Notes: a model not told the origin generated them from the sequence alone. Positions 11,827 through 23,900 are shown, counted from the first letter of the stretch. The stretch is 64,000 nt of DNA from Taenia hydatigena (GCA_036345935.2 JADWOT020000008.1:2769114-2833113), one strand, 5' to 3'. A program made the numbers and translations.

Positions 11827-12266
11827 GGACAACTAAAACCCTACATACGGGATTGACAGGTCAATGGGCACAGTAGTGTGGGTAAATGGAACCAGAACAG
11901 ATGAGCTCCTATTACATCAATGAATGGTGCAATTTAGCAGGCAGATGGTCGGATGCATCCGCCCTTTCTCATTTAAACAATCAAGTACTCACATCATCGT
12001 GCTTCTCCAGGTAGTCCCACACCGTTTTCAGAGCGATTTGAGCAGCTGGTGCGTTTGGAAAGCCTACAATGGTGGTGTGGGAGCAATGCATGGAAAAGGC
12101 TTGTCAAACCTACCATATATTCCAGTGGCAATGCATGGAAACGCCACACTCTTGATACCATTCTCGGTGCACAACCTCATCGCGGTGTCGTAGCAAGAGC
12201 GCAAGGCTTCAGCACTTCCATTCGACGGTCCCACGCAGTGAATGACATCTGCCAATGACGCACATT
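11827..12266 (-). pseudogene. inverted copy of macrodomain exons 2-3 (left arm of inverted repeat)
   Basis: This 440 bp segment is the reverse complement of 17216-17655 with one visible mismatch: GATGAG here where the reverse complement has GTTGAG, near 11901. On the minus strand it carries complete copies of macrodomain exon 2 (12248-12114), the short intron and exon 3 (12063-11993) with intact splice sites. No first exon or last exon of the macrodomain gene could be found next to it, so as it stands it cannot encode a full macrodomain. The near-identity implies a recent duplication, gene conversion or an assembly artefact. Confidence 0.85.
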
Positions 12267-13260
12267 AAGGAAGCATGTATCTTTGGCAGATACTATTTAG
12301 TGGAAAATCAGTAAACTTTAACACCTGGCGACAGGCAATGGGCTTCGAAGCCTTCTAAATGCTTTCTCACATTTCTTACGTACGTTATGATGACCCATTG
12401 TGCATCCAAAAGTACCTGCTGACTGATCGACTTGTGATGAGGAAACACATATTCGGCTTTGCGTTCCAACTGACGCTATGCGTACGGACACTTATCTGTC
12501 AGGCGAAGTGGGATGTTCCCTTCCCAAATCAGTCCACCCTTATGCATTTGTTCGCAGTGTAGCAGGTACAATTGTTCGCCTACCGAGGAGAAGACAACAA
12601 ACACACTTGATCTACACTCCCACTACCACTTGCCACAAATCAGTGGCGCACAAGATGACTTTTCCTTCATGCTAAAGAAGCCCAACCAGTTTATCTCGCT
12701 GCTTAGCACCACCTTCTGCAGACGACGCATAAGAATTACTAGCTAGAAGACCTCATACCAACCATTAGGATGTGTGGTAAGGGGGGAGAGGAGAAGGCAT
12801 TACTTCGTCTCCAGCGTATAGGCTATCATTATCTTCCATGTTACCCTGATGAAGCGTCCTCAGCTTTAGGATGTTTGTATCAAACAAGCGGTCGACTATA
12901 AGCAAAGCGATTCACCCAGGGAAGTTTTGAGTCTAGAGAATTAAAATCCTTAAGGAAAAAACTCAAATACATCTTCCATAAAGTGGCCAACTTTAAAGTC
13001 ACTATTACCAGCTATTACCAATTTTCGACATTCTCTAAAGCACTTTTTGCTCAAAAGCCAAACTACTCTACCTTTTAGTAAGGATGAGAAATACGACCCC
13101 TTTTCTATTTTTAAAGATAAGAGAGAGCGGAGTCGCATATATGGGACCTCCAGTTTCACACAGCCCGTAGGTCACGACCATAATGCATGTCCGTTTTAAA
13201 GAAGAGAACAAACACTCAGAGCTTTAAACATTATGTCGGGATTATGTAATCTTCAAATTG
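12267..13260. other. spacer between inverted-repeat arm and RNase H remnant
   Basis: No convincing exon, RNA gene or repeat was recognised on either strand here. The sequence upstream of the copied macrodomain exons on the minus strand does not resemble macrodomain exon 1. Confidence 0.4.
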
Positions 13261-13330
13261 TGGCGGTTGGTTTATCCCAGAGGCCCTGGTAACGAGATAG
13301 CAGACGCAAACGCCCTTTATCGGATGCATG
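13261..13330 (+). pseudogene. RNase H fragment of a retrotransposon
   Basis: About 23 codons in one open frame read WRLVYPRGPGNEIADANAL. This resembles the RNase H signature of retrotransposon polyproteins (W-x-P-G-H...GNE-x-AD-x-A). The expected histidine is missing and no reverse transcriptase sequence is visible around it. It is a relic by this reading, and the call rests on one short motif. Confidence 0.4.
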
Positions 13331-13560
13331 TAATACCTGGTCAACATTCGCGTCAGTACTGATTTCCATACTTGTCCAAGAACCCCAACGCCCAGTTAAC
13401 ACAAAAATGCTGGTTCTTCAAAGGCTAGGTGTATAAACAGAGTTTGGGCATGATGCAAGTTCAACCAATACCTTCCAAAGTAATCAAAGAATCATGAAGC
13501 AGTTGTAATAGAGGCAATGGAAAATAACGGCACTTTATGAAAAAAGGTGTTGTACAAGTT

Positions 13561-13908
13561 TTAGTTTTCGGTCCAAACATGCAGACATTTCATGCAAGAG
13601 TACTTAGTGGTGCTTGGTTCATCTGCGGATCGAGTCTGCATCTGGACAAAATATGCTCGATTGTGCCCACACTTTGGACACTTTTCCTCGATCTGGGCGG
13701 AAGAACTGTAAGCATCAGCAGTGGAGAAGACTGCATCTTCTTCCAGTCGCAATCTTAAGTCAGCATGAGGGATGTGATCCTGGACGATGGGGGAATTCAC
13801 GAACCACTGATACGCGCAGCTTGGATCAGTGCAATTCAGCGCAAGACAATGCGAAGATTCCTCGATTGAGAGCAGAGAATCGCACACGGGGCAAAATAAA
13901 ACAGGCAT
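13561..13908 (-). CDS. POLR3K: DNA-directed RNA polymerase III subunit RPC10 (C11, TFIIS-like)
   Basis: POLR3K is the small Pol III subunit needed for RNA cleavage and for termination and reinitiation on tRNA and 5S genes. It is a single exon of 115 residues (human 108), with the ATG at 13908. The N-terminal zinc ribbon begins MPVLFCPVC; two further cysteines follow in NCTDPSCAYQWF. The C-terminal TFIIS-like ribbon has CPKCGHNRAYFVQMQTRSAD and CMKCLHVW; QTRSADEP contains the acidic Asp-Glu pair that reaches into the polymerase active site. It is intact. It is divergent from the unrecognised gene starting at 14550 and lies inside the segment bounded by the inverted repeat. Confidence 0.95.
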   Translation of the reverse strand: MPVLFCPVCDSLLSIEESSHCLALNCTDPSCAYQWFVNSPIVQDHIPHADLRLRLEEDAVFSTADAYSSSAQIEEKCPKCGHNRAYFVQMQTRSADEPSTTKYSCMKCLHVWTEN

Positions 13909-14157
13909 TTTCGACAATAATCGTGACCGACCTTCAAGGTAGACATGACTGGATAAACCGAAAAACGCACATCGAACAATGCACTATAACAGCGATCCAC
14001 GGGGAGTCATCGAAAATAACTTTTAGTGTTTCCTATAAATAAGTGCGTTAAAACTATTAAAAAACCTCAGCTATTACAGTCACTTTTTATTGGATTTGCA
14101 GTACGCAATTATTTTCGCCCTACGTAATTTTATGACAACCTTACGTTTGGAAAACAC
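13909..14157. promoter_or_regulatory. presumed POLR3K upstream region
   Basis: Together with the repeat at 14158-14320 and the sequence up to 14549, this separates two genes that start in opposite directions. Promoters for both probably lie here. No specific element is recognised; this is inference from layout. Confidence 0.3.
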
Positions 14158-14320
14158 AGTAACTCGTTGTTCGTTCGACTTTGTTTCGATAATGACGATT
14201 TGGCTAGCCTGACCTCTGGGCCATGCAAGACGCTTAAATTTCTTTCTCTTTGCCGAATACATTTACTTTGACCAATTACTGCACCTTCTTTTGTCTTCAA
14301 GGCAGTCTTAGGGTACTATA
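14158..14320 (+). repeat. degenerate LTR copy of the TRIM-like family
   Basis: It keeps the blocks CCTCTGGGCCATGC and CTTCTTTTGTCTTCAAGG and ends near GGGTACTATA. The order and spacing match the other copies, but divergence is high and the ends are not clean. Confidence 0.5.
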
Positions 14321-14549
14321 AACACATTTTTAAAGGTATCGTGTGGCTAAAATTCGCGTAATTGATTAATTTGAGGTCCTAGCACTTCAAAAACTGTGTT
14401 TGACTATTTCCTGTCGTCAGAGCAGGTGTGCAGTTGTCTTCTTTTTATTATATGAGTAGGCTACGAAGATTTTAAAGACATCTTTTTTGTGAGTTTTTTT
14501 GTAACAGGGTTCTTTTTATTTGGCCAACTAACCAAAGACCCACTTAGTA

Positions 14550-15438
14550 ATGCTTTATGGGGTGGTGCACGATTTGGTTTCATCGCCAAAGGCGGTTCAT
14601 AGATTACTTCAATTTGGTGTGCTCAAAATGACGACTCTGGCGGATATTCCCTCATGTGAAGGTTTATTTAAAAGTAAGTTGAATTCTGATCCAAGTCAGG
14701 CGGCCCAATAGATAAATACGGGTTTTGAAAGTCGTAGTTTGAACTTGTTCTGCTCCTCTGTTATGTCTCCTTTACTTATTGTTCCACTCCATCTAATTAA
14801 TATCTTTTTATGATTATGTCTACTAGAAGGCCCCCTTGACGAGTAGTGAGGGATGCTTAGGGCTGATGGGTACTCTTAAAGTACCGAAAGAGATCTTGTG
14901 ATTTGCATCGGTTTTACTTAAATGCATGATTTTACAGTCTACTGGAAAATCTACCCTTACTGAAAATTAAATTACCTTCACTACTACCTTGCCTTTAAAA
15001 GTCTGTATGGTAACTGGGTAAATCCGCTTGAGCCACCATAGTAAAGAAGAGGTGACTGGTGGAAGCTCTTTAAAGCATATTGTGTTAGTCATGTTAACTT
15101 AGTATGTGGTCGTTTTTCGATGGGGCGCGAGCTGGATGCAAACTCAGTTTTGCTACTATTTGTCCCGATTGTGTGCCGCTCAGAAGTAAATAATCGTAGC
15201 TGGCTCTGGGTGCCATCGTTTCTGCCTCACTCAGATTTTACACTTTTTTTAGTCCATTTCGCTTATATTTGGAGACTCGCCTAATGCGAAAATCAAGAAA
15301 GCGTGTGAGTCATCACTTAAGCTGGGGACACCTTACCAGGAGAACATGGGAGATGATGATAATGAAGTCGAGATTAAAGATGAGGTGCCGCCCTTCTCCC
15401 TCTCTACACTGCATCCTATGTTGTCTCCCCACTGGTAG
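14550..15438 (+). CDS. unrecognised protein of 130 residues, three exons
   Basis: Three exons join without breaking the frame: 14550-14673 (ATG at 14550), 15103-15185 and 15253-15438 (stop TAG). Donors are GTAAGT and GTAAAT; acceptors follow pyrimidine runs. Phases 1 and 0 agree at both joins. The protein starts MLYGVVHDLVSSPKAVH. Its middle has a hydrophobic stretch (ANSVLLLFVPIVC), and it ends in an acidic, Pro/Ser-rich tail closing with LSPHW. No signal peptide or clear transmembrane helix is evident. I do not recognise the family. The model rests on splice signals and phase, so an extra 5' exon is possible. Confidence 0.5.
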
Positions 15439-16470
15439 GCCTTTGAGTGTATCGTCTGGGGTATGTGGCGCTGAACAGTGGGATAGAGTAGTTAGGCTTC
15501 TTTATCGCGAAAAACAAGTTTTATACGTCTTTTGGTTGTGTCGGGTGGTATTGAGAGTTAACGACTCAACGTGAGCAATTAGGGCTGTGTCATGGAGTAA
15601 ACATTCGAAGAAATGTGACGTGGTTCGGAGAAGCAAGCTGTTGGTCTGGGATGATCGATAGTATGTCCTCCTAAATCGCGTGAGTTGTAATACTAAAGCA
15701 TGGATGTGATTTCTCATTCCAAGTCGGTAGATCAGCAGGTAACATGAGTGATGGGTGATAGAAACTTGTGTAATGAAGATGAGAAAGCAGTTGGTAGCCT
15801 TCGAATCCGATTGCTGTCGGCTGGTGTCGACGCATGTGAGCTGCCTGTTGCCGGACGGGATCTGCTAAAGATTCCCATAGTAATCTTAAGCAGTTGAGTT
15901 GTATTAATGGGAATCCCGAACCATTGCGTTCCTACTATCTGTTGACCTACCGGATCCACGCACTCGATGGCGTCGTCTTTGGCATCTGTACTTGGTTAGC
16001 GTTCCTTAAGTTCTAACGACTCCTTTCAGTAGAAATTCATTCCATTCGTCTCACAAAGGCGTTTTTTCCCACCGACTGTGGTGTGGAAGGCGAACCAGGT
16101 AATCCTCACGGGCTTTTCTGTTCTGCCTTTAAACTGTTTTGTGAATCTTTGTTGCGGTTTGTCTAACGTTGAGGAAGGAACATCACAGCCGCTGGAGGGT
16201 GCTCTATTGCGCCAATGGTTGCCACGATGACACAATTCATCAAAGGCTACCAAGTGTAGTTGATTTCTTGTGATTGGAACCTCACTCCATTTGTCCTAGT
16301 TTGTTAAATCCACTCAGACCGTTTGCGACACACGCTTCAGTCGTAGTTACAGTTGATCGCAAAGATTGGGGTGTTGGAGATGTGATGGTGGTGGCGAAGT
16401 TGATAGGTCTCGACACAAACCAACTGCTTTCTTCGATGTAGAGCAACCAGATAGCCCCTACGAAGGTCGC
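15439..16470. other. intergenic and upstream region of the macrodomain gene
   Basis: The macrodomain reading frame stays open upstream of its first ATG (16471) to beyond 16366, so a further 5' coding exon may exist in this stretch. A candidate bounded by AG and GT is 16034-16107, but it shows no recognisable similarity. Minus-strand open frames here look like noise. Confidence 0.35.
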
Positions 16471-18087
16471 ATGTTTCAGCGCCTGAGCTTCATCACTGGC
16501 GACATAACGAAGTTGGCGGTGGACGCCATTGTCAACGCAGCAAATTCGTCGTTGCTGGGTGGTGGTGGCGTGGATGGTGCAATCCATCGTGCCGCGGGTC
16601 CGAGACTGTTGGAGGAGTGTCGTGGTCTTGGCGGGTGTGCGGTTGGATCAGCCAAAATTACGGGAGGATATGATTTACCCGCTAAGTGTACGATGTGTTT
16701 ACTGCGTACTCATTTATTCATCACTTCTTTTCCCTGCGTATCCATTCACTGTTGCATTCCCCTTTCAGTGTGTTTTTTGGTCATTTCGTTGCTTGCATTC
16801 ATCCGTCCCTATCCCATCCACCTTTTAGCTCATTTGCCCATCCGTCCACTTACTGTATGACTTTTCCCTCACCTTCTTGAATCCGTCAACCACACCCTTC
16901 GCGCATCCACCCATCCATCCTAGGTTTTTCCTTTTTCGATAGCCCATCTTTTAAATCAGAACCACTCTATCCATCCACTGCTCCTTCATATGTTCCCTTT
17001 TAGTCCTCGACACAACTGAATTCATCCAATTGGGAGTTGTCTGTCCCTCCATCTATTCAATTCCCCATCCATTCTTCCTACGTCCTCGCATCCGTTCATG
17101 ATTTCGTTTACCTATATACGTCAGGGATGATTTCGTCACAATCCTCTAATTCTACTACCTAAGTTACCGTAACAAGTAGGCTAAGTTGTGCTAAATCCAC
17201 TCTTGCTTTTTTAACAATGTGCGTCATTGGCAGATGTCATTCACTGCGTGGGACCGTCGAATGGAAGTGCTGAAGCCTTGCGCTCTTGCTACGACACCGC
17301 GATGAGGTTGTGCACCGAGAATGGTATCAAGAGTGTGGCGTTTCCATGCATTGCCACTGGAATATATGGTAGGTTTGACAAGCCTTTTCCATGCATTGCT
17401 CCCACACCACCATTGTAGGCTTTCCAAACGCACCAGCTGCTCAAATCGCTCTGAAAACGGTGTGGGACTACCTGGAGAAGCACGATGATGTGAGTACTTG
17501 ATTGTTTAAATGAGAAAGGGCGGATGCATCCGACCATCTGCCTGCTAAATTGCACCATTCATTGATGTAATAGGAGCTCAACTGTTCTGGTTCCATTTAC
17601 CCACACTACTGTGCCCATTGACCTGTCAATCCCGTATGTAGGGTTTTAGTTGTCCGTTTGTTAAACCAATTTGAATGTACCCACTCTGAATGCGTCTATT
17701 CACCTGCATCATTCAATGCGGAATGGACGGACAAGTGGATGGATGGTGCATGAAGGAGTGACTTAAGAATGGGGAATAGAATGGATGATGTGTGTTTTGC
17801 AATCTTTTGTTGGTGCATTTTGGTATCAGCTTAACTCTCTCATGTGTCACGGCTCAGTTTTAAGGCCATCAAGCTACACCACAAAATTGAGAGGGGCATT
17901 TTCTCAAATCATTTATTCTGTTAAGATGACAAACCGCAAAGGTGGATGTCGTCTCATACTCTTGCTTTCCTCATTCATTCATTCATTCATACAGATTGAA
18001 CGCGTCATATTCTGCTGCTTCTTGGCTGAGGACTACAGGATTTACCAGAATTTGCTTCTTGCTAAGTATCAGCAGTTTGCCTCCTGA
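16471..18087 (+). CDS. MACROD: MACROD-type macrodomain protein (mono-ADP-ribosyl hydrolase)
   Basis: MACROD-type macrodomains remove ADP-ribose from proteins and hydrolyse O-acetyl-ADP-ribose. Exons are 16471-16687, 17234-17368, 17419-17489 and 17995-18087; phases 1, 1 and 0 agree. From the ATG at 16471 the product is 171 residues, essentially one macrodomain; upstream coding is possible. Ligand-binding motifs are [20 protein letters not shown] and [17 protein letters not shown], then [31 protein letters not shown] and the last strand/helix [19 protein letters not shown] and GGGGVDG are the family hallmarks and are intact. Exons 2 and 3 lie in the right arm of the 440 bp inverted repeat; exon 1 lies between the arms and exon 4 outside. 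Confidence 0.9.
16688..17215. other. macrodomain intron 1 with degenerate TCCATCCA tract
   Basis: The intron between exons 1 and 2 is rich in CATCCATC-like words (about 16790-17100), a decayed tetranucleotide array. No gene is present inside. Confidence 0.6.
17216..17655 (+). repeat. right arm of 440 bp inverted repeat
   Basis: Reverse complement of 11827-12266, with a single mismatch. Identity stops abruptly at both ends: the left limit is inside macrodomain intron 1 and the right limit is inside intron 3. The loop between arms is 4,949 bp. Confidence 0.9.
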
Positions 18088-20800
18088 ACACCATCGTCAT
18101 CTTTCTCCTGTGTTGATTACCGCTGAATTGCCTTTAAATAGTTCTTCATTACAATATGCCAATGCTCTACTCTTTACTTATGCTTAAAAGGCTTTGTCGG
18201 GGCTGTTGTGGGACCGTTATGAGGTGATCCTCCTACGCTTAAGACTGGAATTGATTCTCATTCCTACTTATTTGATATTAGTAGTGCGATTCATGGGTGT
18301 TCAGTCGGATTTAGGGCGACCGAGTTGGGGCGCGGACAATCGGTGTGCCTTGAATCACATTAATTCTCAGATAGGTCCACACCGGTAATGCCTGCATGTC
18401 CCTCATTCCACGCGTAGTGCGTGTCCCGACGGAGTCGAATTCGCCCTCCAGGCGCATGCCATTCTCTCTCGTGGCCTCCACCGTGTGCCATAAGAAGTTG
18501 ATCCCTCCACATCAGTTTGCTAGTCGGGCTCAAACAAAATTGATTTATTAGCACCACAGTTTTCAGTGGAAATATGGACCTGAATGTCACGTACTTTGGG
18601 GAGGAATTGAAGAAGAAAATAAAGGGGAGGCGGGTCGTTGTTCGCCAATTTCGAGAGTTGTTTTTTTGTTCCGAGATAGTGCGTATCTTTGCCCTCAAGC
18701 AATATATTAAATTACACTGAAATTGAAAAGTAGTCATGATGACAATTTGTGGCGCTTTTTTTGTTTTTGTGGGGTGAAAACGTCGGTTTCGTTTATGGGA
18801 AGAACAGCCAAGATCGTAATCGGGTGAATTCAATCGACGCACTTATACAAAAGCCACGAAATAAATTGGCGCCTTATGCATCATTTGACGAGCGGTAGCT
18901 GATTTAGTCAATAGCTCTATCATTTTGCCTAATTGAAGTAAAGACTGTAGTGATACAATGCTGGCGGTGAGCCGTCACTTCAAGCCGAGGAGAGAGGCAA
19001 TCGGGTCGTGTTGTGGCAACTTGACTGGGTTGTTGTACACTTCCAGGACAAAAGATAGCTACTGGTGGGACCGGCTTTTCAGGATGGAAAGTGAAAGACC
19101 GCTAAGCATTCCAAATAAAGTATCTGGGCTGTGAAGTCCTGTCTCCTTGAAAATGACGCAACACAGTAGACCACTTTGTATCTAAATGGTAGGACGACAC
19201 CTTCAGGAAGTGGTGAACGACAAGGTTTCAGGGTTGATGGCCAAAGGAGGAGGAAGAGGAGGTGAATCAGAACCTCTCGCCACAGCGAGTGGTCTCTCTA
19301 GAGATAATTTTTGGGGTGATTTTAGACAGTTCCGAGTTTTTTCAAGCAGTTATTTTTGTCTTTCAACTAGTGGATGACTTATAGCAAACAGTGGCGTCTT
19401 CAGCGATAGAGGCTGCAACTCGTGACAGGACTTGCTGACTGCTCGAGATTGGGCGTTCAATTATTTACCTACTGAAGTCCAAGCAGCAATCGTAAAGGAG
19501 AAACAAAAACTCTTGCATTTCTTACCTTGAAACAGCTAATCCAGTTTATTCATCATTGCTCTCTTCGCTTCGTTCCCAACCTTCACATTCCCAACTCCAA
19601 ATGATGTCATCACACGATTGAGAAGTATATGCAAGACAAGTTGGATTGGTGGCAATGTACAGATTTACTTGTCTTTGTCATGCGGCTGAGTAGTCTAAAG
19701 CCGACACCAAATACAGGGTAAAAGACCAGAGCATGGTAGTGAATTGGTAGCTAAGGCATGCTGAGGCAAATCCACTCCTCGTACCAAAGCCCCCTTCCTC
19801 TTATCGCCTTCCCATGCCCCTCCCCTCCAAAACATGAAGACAGTAGATTGGTCAGGGAGGGGAACGGTCGAGAGGCGTCCAAAATTAACACCTACAAGCT
19901 AACCCCACCTCCTCCTTCCCTCCAGTCACACGAAACATTTCATACTCTGACGAGCCCCAGTGTACCAGGTAGGCAAACACACACAATTCGACAGTTGGTG
20001 CTAAGTGTGGCTAGCACTAATGAACGTGTGGTTATGCCAACTAGTTAGCCAGCCTATCCCACTGCCCACCTTCTAGCTTGTTTGTGTTTGTGCATGCGTG
20101 CGTGCGTGCGTGTGTGCATTTGTTTGTTTGCCCAGAGGCGTAGAGATGATGTGTGAGGTAAAGGGTAGGAGGGTGAGGGTGAGTGGGGGGTTAGGTGGGG
20201 TGGGGTGGGGAATGGTGGCTTGAATGTCAAAAATCTGTCCTCCGTGTCTGTCCAATTCTATTTGCTTCTGGGCAGTGGAAACTACTAACAGCTGTGCATG
20301 GCGCCAACCTATCCACCCAACCAAAATTGCCGACGGATCAACAACCTCAAGCTGAGTGAGAAAACAAATGCAAGTCCAATCCGGTGTACTTCTTTGCTTG
20401 CTTGCTTGCTTGCCTGCTTGCATTGCTGCCTCTGAAGTGTGTACAAGGTAGCAGAACAACTTACCACCCACAATTGGTTGGTTTAAACGCCACATTTTTG
20501 TCTTGTGATTAATCATTCGAAAGTCCTCTCCCCTTCATTGGAGGAGAAGATTACGTTTCTCTAGAAGAAGCTATGATTAATGTATTACGATCTTGTAACC
20601 GTGGGTAATAAAGGCGTCTGCTTCAGAAGTGTTTACGTGGTAGCTCACCTACACAGAGAGTTAGGCCTCCAAACTAGCCTTTAAGCAATACAAGACGATA
20701 TTTCCATAGGTCTCCCGTAGCTGAATCCACCGTAAAAGTCCTATTTCTCGTAAAACAGCTGAAGTCATTCATTTGCTACACAGTTTATTGCTACAGGCAC
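18088..20800. other. intergenic, no gene seen
   Basis: Downstream of the macrodomain gene. There is a GT/GC-rich microsatellite region near 20085-20130 and a CTTG run near 20393-20420. Open frames here are low-complexity or cut by stops and show no family signature. Confidence 0.4.
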
Positions 20801-20972
20801 TGTGGCGTCACGAGGCTCCCTTAAAGGCAAAAGAAGACAAAAATACGGGGCAGAATATACATGTTTAATAGACATGGGGGAATGAGCTGCTGGCATGGTC
20901 CGGCTAGGGCAATATGGCCACCTCTCTGTGTTCTCGACCGAAAGCGGCAGTCCAAACAAGCCAAGTGTTACA
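20801..20972 (-). mobile_element. solo LTR of the TRIM-like family with perfect 5 bp TSD
   Basis: A single LTR-like copy in minus orientation, with the family blocks GGGCAATATGGCCACCTCT and TTAAAGGCAAAAGAAG. The bases GGCAC stand immediately on both sides (20796-20800 and 20973-20977). This is the mark of an LTR element insertion reduced to one LTR. Confidence 0.7.
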
Positions 20973-23900
20973 GGCACGATGCGTGGTATCAATCACCTTT
21001 CAAAGGCACATCGATGCAGAGGCGGAACAGCATTCACGTCCTCCTTCAACTGCATTTCCACTTCAATCTCGGCAGCTTCCTTGAACTCACCTTCGATTCA
21101 TGGCACTATGATAGCTGATACGGTGCAGTCACCTAGCTGCACATACACCTTTGCTCCTATCTTTTGCGTAATTCGCCAAAAAAAGGTTTTCTTTAGCACC
21201 TAAAACTTGTCGTAACATTATTGGAGGACGAGGATTAAGTACAGGTAAGTTTGACAGCATGACCTCTTTCGATGTAATGAAAGAGAAGAGGTGTTTGACG
21301 AGTTATAGCTGGTCCTTAAGACGAAGAGTTGTGTCTAGTAGCATTGAGCCTGCAATGGGTCTCAGTGGTATTCATTGTTGGGCTGACAAGTGGATTGTTT
21401 GACAATAACCATCGAGACAGCCTTTGAAGGTCACTGCTTGTTATCTCTTAGTGAGGCATGTAAGTGGGATTTTACTGACTTATTTTTTTCACCACGATTT
21501 TCCCCGTCCGGATGGTGTGGGCGTATTCTTGCCTTTCGGTCATCGCCGTCGAGCTGATGGAAACAGTCACGTGACATCTGCCATCAGGTATCATCAAAGC
21601 CATCATGCTTTCATAGGACTGTCTCCCTTCCTTCTTTTCACCCGCATTACCTTTCACCCATTAGTCTATCTCGATTTTCCTCAGATCCTTACAATTAGAG
21701 GATGTTCTCTAGGACTGAAATTTGATCGTCCAATCCTGATGTTGACCATTTACTTCCTCTCTCGCATGATCGGAGCCTACGGTAGATACAAAAGTTGGTG
21801 TGGTTTTCCAGCACTTGTATTGCCGATGTGTTGTAAGAGCTAAAAGTTGATCAGATATACTTGGGGATGCTATCAGACTAAGGTAGTAACCGTGTCTAAG
21901 GGTTGACGGATAAGGCGACTTCGGGATCTGAAGAACTGCCTTTTGAGCAGTCTACAAATGCTGCCTCAGATTTCCAATTCCAAGGATCTGTCAAAACTAT
22001 ATGATATTTGTCATTTTTGAGCTTCAAGACTAAGGATGAGGCCGTATCTCCCTCTCTTCATCCATTAGGGTCTCAAGTCTTCCTGCAATAATAGGAAAAA
22101 ACACTTTTCGAATGACTGGCTATCTAATAGGAAGAGGTAGTAGTCCTCCTTCGAGCTTTTGTGTGGCCTTTCCATCGATTTCCAGTTGACATGAGTGGAG
22201 GAAATTGGTTCTCACTCCTGTCAAATTCTTCCAAAAGTTGTTCCTGACACTAGGGTGGCATAATTCTCTAGTCTCTTTCCGAGAAAAGAGTGCATTCTTC
22301 ACCAAGTTTGAGGAACTAACAGAAATCACGCCGGATCTATTCAAATGTTGTTTCATGATACAAAGGCTCAAATAAGCGACAAGTAGTAGTGTACGATAAA
22401 GGGAACCGCTTTTGTTATCAAATATAACTTTAATTGCTGTATGAGTGCTTAATTTTACTCGGTTGAAAGATTTTTTTCTCCAAAATGTAGGCAGGAAAAT
22501 TCAACTATACATGCAGACTATTCCTAATTTCATCAACTTGTTTCCGGAACATTTAATAAATAATCCTCGGCAAGTAACCTGATTTGAAACCGGACTCCTA
22601 TAGCCTTTCGCTGACGCTTCTTCCTCCTCTCTCACAAAAATCTTCCCCTCTCCCTCCCACTCGACTTGCCTCATTTGTTCAGAGTCGGCTAATAAGGAGC
22701 GCTACAGAAGTCCCTCCGTCACTTCCAATTAATCATGAGTTAGTTGGCCACTTTGAAAGTAAGTAATAAAATAGGAGAGGAGTAGATAGAGCCATTCTGC
22801 TTGGGAAAGACGACTTAACTTTACATGCACGCACACAATGTACGTACACACACACACACATACACACACACAAATTACAGCTGATATTTAACCCCGAACA
22901 AAATAAATATGCCACCTACCATGTTAGGCTTCAAATCTGCTCTTCCCTGCTGAATCACTCACAAAAAGGGGGGAGGGGAGGGGGGATTGAATGATTGACA
23001 AGGCAGTAAGCCCTCACATTTACTGCGCTTAATTACAAGACGATGGGGTTTTCGTTAGCCTCCCTCCTTTTGTACACTTCGAGTAAAGCAATGCTTTCTT
23101 GGGAGAAGTGAGACGAGGAATTTAAACATATTCCGCCTCAAATATTTACTGAACTTGCTTTACCCACCTCATCACATCCTACTGTGTGCATGACTCACTC
23201 GTGTGACTACGCTGCGACCGATCGATACATCGATCAACACGTCTACCAATCAACAGATACCTTCGTCCTGTGCTGATTTGTGCTCCGTCAAACAGTAATG
23301 GTCGGATGCTGCGGGTCCTTTAAAATATCCCTTGCTAGTTCAAATTAACTTTTTATCATCTGCAAAACTTCCGGTTAAAAAGGTAAGTGGGATTTTTAAA
23401 CAAAAGAATATCATAAAGTCACATAAGTTGGTTAATCTGCCAACCTTTTTTCCGTATTCTGACTTAAAATCTGCTCAATTTTTTTAAACCTTAAGTTGTC
23501 AAGATCTGGTAACCTTTCGTCGGGGAGGCGTCAAAGGAAACAGTTTTTTTTATACCTTTTAAAAGGCCTTGCTGTAAATACCATGGTTTGATAAATTAAG
23601 TATTGTACTGGTACTTCACGGCCATTCACTTCCTTCCCGTTTGAAAGGGTTTGCTGGAAAATTTAAAGGAAAAGGCCAAAAAGCAAACAAATTTTGACAA
23701 TTTGCAGGTAGCTCGTTCATAAAATTTCCGCATCTTGAAGGACTGGTAACTTCTAAATGGCAAAGCCTTGCATTTACACTGCCCTTTCTCAAGGTGATGT
23801 GCCAATTGAGTAGACCCACCAACGAATCCAATTAAAACAAATTTCTTTATAGTGTCATATCTACAGTAAAATCAACGACCAGGTTCTTTGTCTTTGCTGT

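Noticed and set aside
11924..12258. Plus-strand open frames in the left inverted-repeat arm
   Set aside because: They are antisense to macrodomain exons 2-3 and occur identically opposite the right arm.
20073..20516. 147-codon minus-strand open frame
   Set aside because: It is composed of GT-rich microsatellite and CTTG runs; composition explains it.
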